Position numbers and translations under genes: made by a program. A stretch of DNA of 64,000 bases from Christiangramia flava JLT2011 (GTDB lineage: Bacteria > Bacteroidota > Bacteroidia > Flavobacteriales > Flavobacteriaceae): contig NZ_CP016359.1 in assembly GCF_001951155.1 (NCBI RefSeq), forward strand, positions 3,930,001 through 3,994,000, given 5' to 3'. Below the pieces are notes generated by a model. It was not told where the DNA came from and searched no databases. It saw only the letters and a program-made list of their open reading frames with translations. Shown here piece by piece: positions 37,238 through 45,142 of this stretch; position 1 is the first letter of the stretch, and each line of letters begins with the position of its first letter.

Positions 37238-37798
37238 TTGACACCAACCATCAATCATATTAACGACCTGGTAGACCGTTGTCGTGAAGGCGACCAGCGT
37301 GCCCAAATGCAGGTGTATGACCGCTATTATAAAGCGATGTATAATACCGCATTCAGGATCACCGGCCATTCAGCTGAAGCCGAGGATATCATGCAGGAAG
37401 CTTTTTTAAGCGCGTTCACCAAGATCGATAGTTTTCACGGGAACTCCACATTCGGAGCCTGGCTGAAAAGAATCGTGGTGAACGAAAGTATAACCGCCTA
37501 CAACAAATCGGTGAAACTTGGTGAGGTTCGTTATAATGATGAATTGAAAAATGAAGCAGACGATACCGGCGTGGCGCTGGCAGAAGATGAAAAAGCATCC
37601 AAAAAGGTGCGAAAGATTCTAAAGGCCATTAATCTGTTGAAAAGCAATTACCGCCTTGGTCTTACGCTTCATCTCATAGAAGGTTACGACTATGAGGAAA
37701 TTTGCGAAATCATGGATATTTCCTACGCTAACTGCAGGACCATGATTTCAAGAGCTAAACAAAGTTTACGAAAGAAATTGGAAAAAGATGGAAAATAA
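37238..37798 (+). CDS. ECF-type RNA polymerase sigma factor
   Basis: A 186-residue sigma-70-family ECF factor. Region 2 contains AQMQVYDRYYKAMYNTAFRITG and the -10-contacting AEDIMQEAFLSAF. Region 4 contains YRLGLTLHLIEGYDYEEICEIMDIS, then the helix NCRTMISRAKQSLRKKL. It starts with TTG at 37238 (MTPTINHINDL), since the only nearby ATG (37202) runs into a stop. A TTG start may keep expression low. It overlaps the next gene, a membrane protein, by 11 bases, the usual sigma/anti-sigma layout. Confidence 0.92.
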   Translation: MTPTINHINDLVDRCREGDQRAQMQVYDRYYKAMYNTAFRITGHSAEAEDIMQEAFLSAFTKIDSFHGNSTFGAWLKRIVVNESITAYNKSVKLGEVRYNDELKNEADDTGVALAEDEKASKKVRKILKAINLLKSNYRLGLTLHLIEGYDYEEICEIMDISYANCRTMISRAKQSLRKKLEKDGK

Positions 37799-38339
37799 AG
37801 ATTTAGACGAGCTCTTCGGTGGCCTTAATTTCGATATTGAGGAACCGCATGCTGGTCACCGCGATCGGTTTTTCAAAAAATTGCATCAGGTTTCCGAAGA
37901 ACCCAAAGGAACAACCCAGCGGCTCTGGAACCCGATGTTTGGAATAGCCGCTGGATTTTTACTGGCACTCTTCCTGGTTTTTGAATTCACCAGTCCCGTG
38001 CAGGCCGGAAATACTGATCTGGCCAGCATTTCCCCGGAAATGAAACAAACACAGGAATTTTATACTGGTTTGATCCAGAAGGAACTCAATACCCTAAGAA
38101 CTGAAAAGACTCCGGAAACTGAAGCAATCATCCAGGATGCCATGTCCCAGATGCAAAAACTCGAAAAAGAATACGCCAAACTTCGGGAAGATTTGAGCGA
38201 AAGCGGAAAAGACAATCGCGTGATCCATGCCATGATCAGCAACTTTCAACAGCGTATCGATCTTTTGACAAACGTATTAGAACAAATTGAAACAATCAAA
38301 GAACTAAAAAATGCCAATCATGAAAGTACTATTATCTAG
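37788..38339 (+). CDS. Membrane-anchored anti-sigma-like protein
   Basis: A 183-residue protein with a short cytoplasmic N-terminus (conserved-looking EEPHAGHRDRFFKKL at about 18-32), one membrane segment (MFGIAAGFLLALFLVFEF, about 50-67) and a periplasmic part rich in coiled-coil heptads (about 85-175). The order and its overlaps with the sigma gene before and the exported protein after indicate an anti-sigma factor. It is not a classical zinc (ZAS) anti-sigma: no HxxxCxxC motif is present. The role is inferred from context. Confidence 0.75.
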   Translation: MENKDLDELFGGLNFDIEEPHAGHRDRFFKKLHQVSEEPKGTTQRLWNPMFGIAAGFLLALFLVFEFTSPVQAGNTDLASISPEMKQTQEFYTGLIQKELNTLRTEKTPETEAIIQDAMSQMQKLEKEYAKLREDLSESGKDNRVIHAMISNFQQRIDLLTNVLEQIETIKELKNANHESTII

Positions 38340-39453
38340 CCTGCTCCTTTTTGGAGTTCTTGCAAACAACCTCCCATTTTATGGAGAAGATCTCAAATCC
38401 AGCTGCGATGTCGTACAGAGCGAGCATTCTAAAAAAATGGAAGGCAAACACACCCGCGAACGCAAAATCAAAAAAGAATTTACCGTGGGAGCCAGTGATG
38501 AGCTGGAAATTGACAACAGCTATGGGAACGTAGACATTACGACCTGGAATGAAAACCGGGTAGTTATTGAAGTAACCATCAAAACTAACGGCGATGATGA
38601 AGACAAGGTGGAAGACCGCCTGCGCGCCATCGATGTGGATTTTAACCAGACCCCCGGGGGCGTCAGCGCTAAAACACGTTTTCAGAAAGAAGACCGTTCC
38701 TGGTGGAAAAACCTGTTTGACGGCTTCAATAATGTAAATATGGAAATCAATTTTCTGGTAAAGGCACCGGTGGGCAATAACCTGGTTATTGATAATGATT
38801 ACGGCGGGATTTATATAGATAAGACCAACGGTAACGCGAAGATTAACTGCGACTACGGAAAAATTGATATCGGCGAACTGAACGGTAGTTCCAATTTCCT
38901 GAATTTCGATTATACCCGGAACAGTCGCGTAGGAAAACTAACTAATGCAGAGATCAATGCCGATTATTCCGACTTTGAAATTGGAGAAGCAGATCGCGTG
39001 AACCTCAGTGCAGATTACACCAATTCTGTATTTGAAAAAATTTCCACCCTGGAATTTTCTTGCGACTACGGGAGCCTGAAGATCGATAAAGTAAAAGAAT
39101 TACGCGGGAGCGGTGACTATCTTTCTACCAAGATCAATAGAATCTTTACAACAGCCAACCTGGATATGGATTACGGGTCCCTGAGCATCGAAAAAGTGAT
39201 CAAAGGCGCGCGATCCATTCAGATCGATACTGATTACACTGGGGTAAAAATTGGCTACGACAGCGAAATGAACTTCGATTTCCATGTAAAAACTTCTTAC
39301 GGGGGAATCAGCGGGCTTCGCGATCTGGAAGTAAATCGCAGCAATGATCGCAATACAAGCAAGGAAGTTTCGGGCTATTACGGCGGAAAAGGCGGTACCC
39401 AATTTCAAATTTCTACCAGTTACGGTAGCGTGGATTTTTCAAAAAAACAATAA
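38320..39453 (+). CDS. Exported DUF4097-type beta-solenoid protein
   Basis: A 377-residue exported protein. The start is the ATG at 38320 (MKVLLSSLLLFGVLA), inside the end of the anti-sigma gene. A first domain with VGASDELEIDNSYGNVDI is followed by about ten turns of 17-21 residues built on an xDY(G/T/S) motif (NDYGGIYI, NCDYGKIDI, NADYSDFEI, SCDYGSLKI, DMDYGSLSI, DTDYTGVKI), then KTSYGG and STSYGS turns. This is the DUF4097 adhesin-like solenoid pattern. Function unknown. It is probably the output, or part of the sensory input, of the preceding sigma system. Confidence 0.82.
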   Translation: MKVLLSSLLLFGVLANNLPFYGEDLKSSCDVVQSEHSKKMEGKHTRERKIKKEFTVGASDELEIDNSYGNVDITTWNENRVVIEVTIKTNGDDEDKVEDRLRAIDVDFNQTPGGVSAKTRFQKEDRSWWKNLFDGFNNVNMEINFLVKAPVGNNLVIDNDYGGIYIDKTNGNAKINCDYGKIDIGELNGSSNFLNFDYTRNSRVGKLTNAEINADYSDFEIGEADRVNLSADYTNSVFEKISTLEFSCDYGSLKIDKVKELRGSGDYLSTKINRIFTTANLDMDYGSLSIEKVIKGARSIQIDTDYTGVKIGYDSEMNFDFHVKTSYGGISGLRDLEVNRSNDRNTSKEVSGYYGGKGGTQFQISTSYGSVDFSKKQ

Positions 39454-39475
39454 TCATCAATCAATATCTTAAATC

Positions 39476-40204
39476 ATGAAAAAAGCAATTTTAATCCTGG
39501 CCAGTATTTTATTCACAATCAGCAGCGTTCAGGCGCAATGGTGGAGTTCTTCGGAAAAAGTAAAAGGTAACGGCAATGTTGTAACAAAATCCCGAAGCAC
39601 CGGAGATTATGATGGTGTGCAACTCGTTGGTTCCATGAACGTTCAACTGGTAGCAGGAAACGAAGGCCAGCTGAAAATTGAAGCCGAAAGCAACCTTCAG
39701 GAATATATAACTACTGAAGTCAAAGCGGGTACCTTGAAAATTTCAACTAAAAAAGGTGTAGACCTTCGGCCAACAAAAGAAATTCTTATTACCGTTCCTT
39801 TTGAAAGTATTTCGCAGGTTTCCCTGACCGGTTCCGGCGATATCTGGACCAGGGATCAGATCAGCTCATCCTCATTCGGAGTTTCAGTAACAGGAAGCGG
39901 CGATGTGGTGCTCGACATCAATGCCGGGGAACTGAAAGGCTCGATTACCGGAAGTGGGGACATTAAATTAAAAGGCAAAGCGCGTAATTTTGACTGTACG
40001 GTTACCGGAAGTGGAGATTTCGCAGCCTATGACCTGAGAGCAGAAAGTGTGAACGCTCGAGTTGCAGGATCTGGAGATATCCAGGTTTACGCTAGTGCTT
40101 CTTTGACCGCAACGGTTTCCGGCTCTGGAGATATCATGTATAAAGGAGATCCGGAAAAGCAAAATTTCAAATCTTCTGGATCCGGAGATATTTCAGCTTA
40201 CTAA
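39476..40204 (+). CDS. Exported DUF2807 protein with GSGD solenoid repeats
   Basis: A 242-residue protein with signal peptide ending SVQAQ. It has a head-GIN/DUF2807 domain (GDYDGVQLVGSMNVQLVAGNEGQLKIEAESN) and then seven turns, each ending in GSGD at 17-21-residue steps (LTGSGDIW, VTGSGDVV, ITGSGDIK, VTGSGDFA, VAGSGDIQ, VSGSGDIM, SSGSGDIS). This is a regular right-handed beta-solenoid. It lies 22 bases after the DUF4097 gene and closes the sigma-factor unit, with a terminator just after. Biochemical role unknown. Confidence 0.88.
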   Translation: MKKAILILASILFTISSVQAQWWSSSEKVKGNGNVVTKSRSTGDYDGVQLVGSMNVQLVAGNEGQLKIEAESNLQEYITTEVKAGTLKISTKKGVDLRPTKEILITVPFESISQVSLTGSGDIWTRDQISSSSFGVSVTGSGDVVLDINAGELKGSITGSGDIKLKGKARNFDCTVTGSGDFAAYDLRAESVNARVAGSGDIQVYASASLTATVSGSGDIMYKGDPEKQNFKSSGSGDISAY

Positions 40205-40223
40205 ATACGGATATCTTAAAACT

Positions 40224-40249
40224 AAAAAGCCTGCGATCGCAGGCTTTTT
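40224..40249. terminator. Bidirectional terminator, DUF2807 / UMF1 genes
   Basis: Palindromic AAAAAGCCTGCGATCGCAGG core continuing to CTTTTT. It serves both convergent genes. Confidence 0.92.
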
Positions 40250-41569
40250 TTATTCTTTTATTTTCTGCGGAACACGCATCAGCAAAAACACGCCAACGAT
40301 AAAAAAGGCAATAAGGAACAGAATGGCATTCCGAATACTTCCGGTGAGCTGCGCAACGAGTCCGTAGGAAAACATCCCGATGACGATCCCGATCTTTTCC
40401 GATACATCGTAAAAACTGAAGTAACTCGCGGTGTCTTCGGTTTCAGGTAGCATTTTAGAATAGGTAGACCGGGAAAGTGACTGGATCCCTCCCATTACGA
40501 GTCCAACCGAAGCAGCGGCAATGTAGAATTGCATCGGGCTTACAATAAAATAGGCGTAGCCACAGATCGCGATCCAGATGAGATTGATGAAAATCAGGAT
40601 CTTAATATTCCCAAAACGCACTGCAAGCCGGGAAGTTAATAACGCACCTGCAACCGCCACCAGCTGTATCAATAGAATACTGATGATCAATCCAAAAGTA
40701 GAGTCCTGTTCTCCCCAATCGAGCTCTTCAATCCCAAAATAAGTTGCGATCAGCATGATGGTTTGCACGGCCATGCTGTACACAAAGAATGCGGCGAGAT
40801 ACCTCTTCAATTGAACATTATGTTTGAGAGCCCGCCAGATCTTCCGGAGTTCTTTAAAACCATTGAACAAAACTGAACGATGCAAGGTAGATTTTTTATT
40901 ACCCTTCGGAAGGTACTTATACGTATACTGGCTAAAGCCAATCCACCAGAGACCGGTTAACACGAAAGAAAACCGGGTTGGAAAATTCTCATTTTTAAAT
41001 CCGAAGAAATCGTAATACAGGATCATGATCAGACAGATCACAAGCAGAATCACACTCCCGATATATCCCAAAGAAAATCCTTTCGCACTGGCTTTGTCCT
41101 GCTGATCGGGAAAAGCGACATCTGGCAGGTAGGAATTATAGAAAACCAGGCTGGCCCAGAAACCGATAAGTGCCAGGAAATAACATAGAAGGCCAAACCA
41201 CAAATAATCCAGGTTGAACCAATAAAGACCAATACATGAAATGGCACCGAGATAACAGAAAAATTTGAGAAAATTCTTCTTATTTCCTACGTAATCTGCA
41301 ATTCCAGAAAGGAATGGGGACAAAAAACTAACCATTAAAAACGCCGCGGCAGTGACATAGCTGATCAGCGTGTCATTATTAAAATCGATGCCCAGGAAAG
41401 TAACCGTATCATCCAGTTTTTTCCCATTTTCATCTTTCAGAATAGTTAAGGCTCCATAAAATATCGGGAAGATGGCTGAAGAAATTACCAGGCTGTAAAC
41501 GGAATTTGCCCAGTCGTAAAAAGCCCAGGCATGGATGAGCTTCTTACTGCCTTTTGGTAGTTGTTTCAT
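40250..41569 (-). CDS. UMF1/Atg22-like MFS transporter
   Basis: A 439-residue membrane protein of the UMF1 (unknown major facilitator 1, Atg22-like) family. The N-terminal family signature AWAFYDWANSVYSLVI (about residues 15-30) is followed by twelve predicted helices, with SFLSPFLSGIADYVGNKKNFLKF after helix 2 and GGIQSLSRSTYSKMLPETEDTASYFSFYDV late in the protein (quoted in part). Yeast Atg22 exports amino acids from the vacuole; the bacterial substrate is unknown. It stands as a single gene between two terminators. Confidence 0.9.
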   Translation of the reverse strand: MKQLPKGSKKLIHAWAFYDWANSVYSLVISSAIFPIFYGALTILKDENGKKLDDTVTFLGIDFNNDTLISYVTAAAFLMVSFLSPFLSGIADYVGNKKNFLKFFCYLGAISCIGLYWFNLDYLWFGLLCYFLALIGFWASLVFYNSYLPDVAFPDQQDKASAKGFSLGYIGSVILLVICLIMILYYDFFGFKNENFPTRFSFVLTGLWWIGFSQYTYKYLPKGNKKSTLHRSVLFNGFKELRKIWRALKHNVQLKRYLAAFFVYSMAVQTIMLIATYFGIEELDWGEQDSTFGLIISILLIQLVAVAGALLTSRLAVRFGNIKILIFINLIWIAICGYAYFIVSPMQFYIAAASVGLVMGGIQSLSRSTYSKMLPETEDTASYFSFYDVSEKIGIVIGMFSYGLVAQLTGSIRNAILFLIAFFIVGVFLLMRVPQKIKE

Positions 41570-41578
41570 AGCCTAAAA

Positions 41579-41613
41579 ATAGAAAAAGCCACCGAGTTGG
41601 TGGCTTTTTCTAT
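41579..41613. terminator. Terminator after the M48 protease gene
   Basis: Perfect 15-bp stem ATAGAAAAAGCCACC / GGTGGCTTTTTCTAT with loop GAGTT. It lies 15 bases beyond the M48 stop on the minus strand. Confidence 0.92.
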
Positions 41614-41628
41614 TATATTTTATCGTTA

Positions 41629-42444
41629 TTAAAACGACTGACCGTATTTGGCGGCTTCTGCTTTAGCTGCCGGTGCCCATTTTTCAAGATTATTGATCCT
41701 GGTCTGGTTAGACGGGTGAGTACTCAAAAATTCTGGCGGAGCCTGCCCGTCGCTCTGCGCCTGCATACGTCTCCAAAGGTTAGCAGCTTCATCAGGGTTA
41801 TATCCGGCAATTGCCATTAATGTAAGGCCAATTCTATCAGCTTCAGACTCGTGACTTCTACTAAAAGGAAGCATTACTCCAACGGTACTTCCGAGGCCAT
41901 AAAACTGAGCAAACATTTGCTGTGTTTGTTCACTTTTACCACTTAAAGCAACAGTTCCAGCCACTGCACCCAATTGTTGAAGTTGAGCCGCACTCATTCT
42001 CTGCGCACCATGATCTGCCAGAGCGTGTGCAACCTCGTGGGCCATCACCACTGCCAAACCTGTTTCATCCTGTACAATTGGCATAATTCCCGTGTACACC
42101 ACTGTTTTTCCTCCTGGCATGGCGAATGCGTTTACCGCATCATCTTTTACCAGGTTAAATTCCCATTCAAAATCTTCAAGGAATCCCTGGTATCCATTGG
42201 CATTCAAATAGCGTTCTGCCGCGGTTACGATCTTATTACCTACTCGTTTTACCTCAGCCGCTTCCGGTGTATTTCTTACTACTTCGTTCTCTTCTAAAAA
42301 CTGGTCATATTGAGCGAACGAAGCCGGAAAAAGCTGGTCGTTACTCACAAAATTCAGGTTCTTTTCACCTGTGAAGGGATTGGTCTTACAGGCCACCATA
42401 AATAGAACCAGGCTCAATCCTATAAATAATTTTTTCAGTTTCAT
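41629..42444 (-). CDS. M48-family metalloprotease lipoprotein
   Basis: A 271-residue zinc protease anchored by a lipobox (LFMVAC, cysteine 19). The active site VMAHEVAHALADHGAQR near residue 132 gives HExxH, and the third ligand glutamate is in RSHESEADRIGLTLMAIAGY near 205. The order and C-terminal STHPSNQTRINNL are typical of the LoiP/YcaL branch that trims outer-membrane proteins in E. coli. It is a single gene with its own terminator. The target here is unknown. Confidence 0.93.
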   Translation of the reverse strand: MKLKKLFIGLSLVLFMVACKTNPFTGEKNLNFVSNDQLFPASFAQYDQFLEENEVVRNTPEAAEVKRVGNKIVTAAERYLNANGYQGFLEDFEWEFNLVKDDAVNAFAMPGGKTVVYTGIMPIVQDETGLAVVMAHEVAHALADHGAQRMSAAQLQQLGAVAGTVALSGKSEQTQQMFAQFYGLGSTVGVMLPFSRSHESEADRIGLTLMAIAGYNPDEAANLWRRMQAQSDGQAPPEFLSTHPSNQTRINNLEKWAPAAKAEAAKYGQSF

Positions 42445-42632
42445 AATATTGGTTTTAGTTACCTAAAAGTACAAAAGCCAACAACTGGCGCTTTTCTGTT
42501 TAAGTATGATTTAACAATAAAGCATAATCCAAAAACGATACCATTTTAAAAATTCGCTGTAATATTGAGGTCTCGCAGCATTTTCAGAAATTTGAAAAAA
42601 TTTGTAGTCGCACAGACGAGAAATCTTAAAAT

Positions 42633-43517
42633 ATGCCCAAAAAAGCTAAGGAAAAAGTCCCCGTTCAGAGACTGCTTGTTCCTAATTACATCCTGCAGTT
42701 TTCCAGAATATTAACCAGTATTAGTCCGTTTTTAGCCAGCAGGTTTGCTGCGAAATTATTTCTTACACCTTTCAAATATCCCCTTCCGAAGCGCGAAGAA
42801 AAAATGGACCGCGAATCCATTCAGAAAAAAATAATTGTTCCCGCTATTCATCGCGAGATCATAGTTTATGACTACGGAAATCAGGATGCTGAAAAAAAGG
42901 TTCTGATGGTTCATGGCTGGAGCGGCAGAGGAACTCAAATGTCTAAAATTGCTGAAGCGCTGGTGGAACAAGGCTACAGAATCATCAGTTTCGATGCTCC
43001 GGCTCACGGTAAAGCTGATGGCAAGATCTCGATGATGCCTTTTTTTATTGAAGCCATTCATTATTTATCGAAAACATGCGGGGCCTTTGATGTGATCATT
43101 GGTCATTCACTGGGCGGGATGTCCTCCCTGAAAGCTATTTCCGAAGGACTTTCTGTTCAGAAACTGGTCATTATCGGGACGGCCAATTCGGTTACGAAAA
43201 TCACCAAAGATTTTGCGCGAAATATGAAAATGAACGACACCGTAGCCAGGAAAATGAAAGCCTATCTCGATGAAAAATTTGGTCAGGATATGGACGATTA
43301 TTCCGGAGCGCATTCTGCTGAAAATGTCCAGGTTCCCAGCCTGGTAATTCACGACAAACAGGATGTAGACGTAGAGGTAGAAAGCGCCTACCAGATCCAT
43401 GAAAAATTGCAAAATAGCGAACTAATGATCACTAACGGCCTGGGGCATCGCCGAATCCTTGGTGATGATGCGGTAATTAACAAAATCACAACTTTTATCA
43501 CGGCACAATCTTTGTAA
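42633..43517 (+). CDS. Alpha/beta hydrolase
   Basis: A 294-residue alpha/beta-hydrolase without signal peptide. The nucleophile elbow is IIGHSLGGMSSLKA (serine near 158), the oxyanion strand is VLMVHGWSGRGTQM near 92, the acid is in VIHDKQDVDV near 249, and the histidine is in NGLGHRRILGD near 275. The N-terminal 60 residues are basic and partly amphipathic, which may mean membrane association. The closest functional class cannot be read off. It lies 23 bases before the first msrB gene. Confidence 0.85.
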   Translation: MPKKAKEKVPVQRLLVPNYILQFSRILTSISPFLASRFAAKLFLTPFKYPLPKREEKMDRESIQKKIIVPAIHREIIVYDYGNQDAEKKVLMVHGWSGRGTQMSKIAEALVEQGYRIISFDAPAHGKADGKISMMPFFIEAIHYLSKTCGAFDVIIGHSLGGMSSLKAISEGLSVQKLVIIGTANSVTKITKDFARNMKMNDTVARKMKAYLDEKFGQDMDDYSGAHSAENVQVPSLVIHDKQDVDVEVESAYQIHEKLQNSELMITNGLGHRRILGDDAVINKITTFITAQSL

Positions 43518-43539
43518 TTTTAATTCCAAAGAAAGTATT

Positions 43540-44028
43540 ATGAAAAAGATATTCCTGGTGCTGTGTACAGCGCTTCTGGCCAGCTGTAATGGCAATGCCC
43601 AAAAAACCGAAAAAAAAGGTTCTGAAAATTTCCCGGTAACCAAAACCGATGCCGAATGGAAAGCTGAACTCAGTTCGGATGAATACGCAGTACTTCGAAA
43701 GGCTGCCACTGAAAGACCATTCTCCAGTGACCTTTTAAAAGTTAACGAAGCGGGCACTTTTGTCTGCGCTGCCTGCGGCAACCCGGTATACGAAGAACAA
43801 TATAAATTTGACAGTGGTACCGGTTGGCCAAGTTTTGATCGTGCCATTGAAGGTGGTGTCGCCTACGGAAGGGACTCAAAACTGGGTTATGAAAGACAGG
43901 AAGTGCATTGCGCAAATTGCGGGGGGCATTTAGGACATGTTTTCAACGACGGGCCCACCGAAACTACCGGAAAACGTCACTGTATCAATGGCGTGGCAAT
44001 GGATTTCAAACCTGAAAGCGAGCAATAA
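43540..44028 (+). CDS. msrB: Lipoprotein methionine-R-sulfoxide reductase MsrB (periplasmic)
   Basis: A 162-residue MsrB that reduces methionine-R-sulfoxide. It has a signal peptide and lipobox LLASC (cysteine 16), so it protects envelope proteins. The two zinc CxxC pairs are CAAC (about 76-79) and CANC (about 125-128), and the catalytic cysteine is in KRHCINGVAMDF near 148. The position used as resolving cysteine in many MsrBs is threonine here (SGTGWPSF). The next gene is a second MsrB one base away, and the pair probably divides labour between compartments. Confidence 0.94.
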   Translation: MKKIFLVLCTALLASCNGNAQKTEKKGSENFPVTKTDAEWKAELSSDEYAVLRKAATERPFSSDLLKVNEAGTFVCAACGNPVYEEQYKFDSGTGWPSFDRAIEGGVAYGRDSKLGYERQEVHCANCGGHLGHVFNDGPTETTGKRHCINGVAMDFKPESEQ

Positions 44029-44029
44029 G

Positions 44030-44422
44030 ATGAAAAAATACAATATCGAAAAATCGGAAGAGGAATGGAAAAAAGTTCTGACTCCGGAAGAATACCGCAT
44101 TCTTCGTGAAAAAGGAACCGAAGCTCCTCACACAGGCCGTTTCAATCTGCATTTTGAGGATGGAACTTATAAATGTGCTGCCTGCGGTGAAAAACTTTTT
44201 GAAAGTGATTCCAAATTTGAAAGCGGCTGCGGATGGCCCAGTTTTGACGAGGCAATAGAAGGAAAAATAGAATATGTTCAGGATCGAACTTTTGGGATGA
44301 TTCGTACTGAAATCCTTTGTTCTAACTGCGGAAGTCATCTTGGCCACGTTTTTGATGATGGACCTACAGAGACTGGTCAGCGTTACTGTGTGAACTCTGC
44401 CAGCATCAATTTTGAAAAATAA
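44030..44422 (+). CDS. msrB: Cytoplasmic methionine-R-sulfoxide reductase MsrB
   Basis: A 130-residue MsrB without export signal. The ATG at 44030 comes one base after the preceding stop; longer upstream frames overlap the first msrB and are not needed. Zinc CxxC pairs are CAAC and CSNC. The catalytic cysteine is in QRYCVNSASINF and the resolving cysteine is present in SGCGWPSF. It is a tandem paralogue of the lipoprotein MsrB but clearly diverged, so this is not a recent duplication. Confidence 0.94.
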   Translation: MKKYNIEKSEEEWKKVLTPEEYRILREKGTEAPHTGRFNLHFEDGTYKCAACGEKLFESDSKFESGCGWPSFDEAIEGKIEYVQDRTFGMIRTEILCSNCGSHLGHVFDDGPTETGQRYCVNSASINFEK

Positions 44423-44438
44423 CTAAAACTCAATGATC

Positions 44439-45002
44439 ATGAAAAAACTTCTATTTCTTTTTACGATAATCGGCCTAACGCTTACTTCTTGTTCCAATGA
44501 AGGTCCTGTTGGACCTCAGGGACCTCCGGGTATGGATGGTGAAGACGGGCTAAATGGTTACCTGGGAACTACTTTTGATGTAAATGTAGACCTGAACAAT
44601 AGCACAGGCTATGAAGCCCTGATCAATTTCAATGATGCAGGCGTAGAAGTGTACGAATCAGATGCTGTACTGGTTTACCATAAAGTGGGTGAAGACGGTA
44701 CGACAGATGATGGGCAACCTGTTGAAATTTTCGAACAGCTACCTCAAACTTATTATGTAGATGGCGGAGAGTTTCAGTATAATTTTGACTATACTTTTTA
44801 TGATGTTCGTTTGTTCATCATCTCCAACATCGATGCGGCCACCATTTCTGCTGATTATACCGATAACCAGGATTTCAGGATTATTGTGGTTCCTGCAGAT
44901 TACCTGGAGAATTCCGGTGTTGATGTAAGTGATTATAATGCCGTTCAAAGTTTGATCGATATGGAAGATCACGATATCATCAATGTTTCCCCGCTTCAGT
45001 AA
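44439..45002 (+). CDS. Lipoprotein with short collagen-like segment
   Basis: A 187-residue lipoprotein. The signal peptide ends in lipobox LTLTSC, and the mature protein opens with about six Gly-x-y triplets (GPVGPQGPPGMDGEDGLNG, mature residues 5-23). The rest (about 45-187) is acidic and beta-rich, without a domain I recognise. Collagen-like stalks followed by such a domain are common in Bacteroidota lipoproteins of unknown role. The ATG at 44439 is preferred over 44433 because it gives the normal MKK signal start. A terminator follows. Confidence 0.82.
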   Translation: MKKLLFLFTIIGLTLTSCSNEGPVGPQGPPGMDGEDGLNGYLGTTFDVNVDLNNSTGYEALINFNDAGVEVYESDAVLVYHKVGEDGTTDDGQPVEIFEQLPQTYYVDGGEFQYNFDYTFYDVRLFIISNIDAATISADYTDNQDFRIIVVPADYLENSGVDVSDYNAVQSLIDMEDHDIINVSPLQ

Positions 45003-45022
45003 AAAACTGGAGATCGTTATAT

Positions 45023-45051
45023 AAAAACCTGTCTGAACACGACAGGTTTTT
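45023..45051 (+). terminator. Terminator after the collagen-motif gene
   Basis: Perfect 11-bp stem AAAAACCTGTC / GACAGGTTTTT with loop TGAACAC, followed by more T. Confidence 0.92.
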
Positions 45052-45142
45052 TTATGCCTTTATACGAACGGCAATAACTTTTAGTTTAGCCTTTAATTGC
45101 TTAAATTCGCAACTTCTATAACCGATTCAAAATATACCGAAT

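Noticed and set aside
44439..45002. Collagen-like protein as a phage tail fibre
   Set aside because: It has a lipobox signal peptide and no phage genes nearby.
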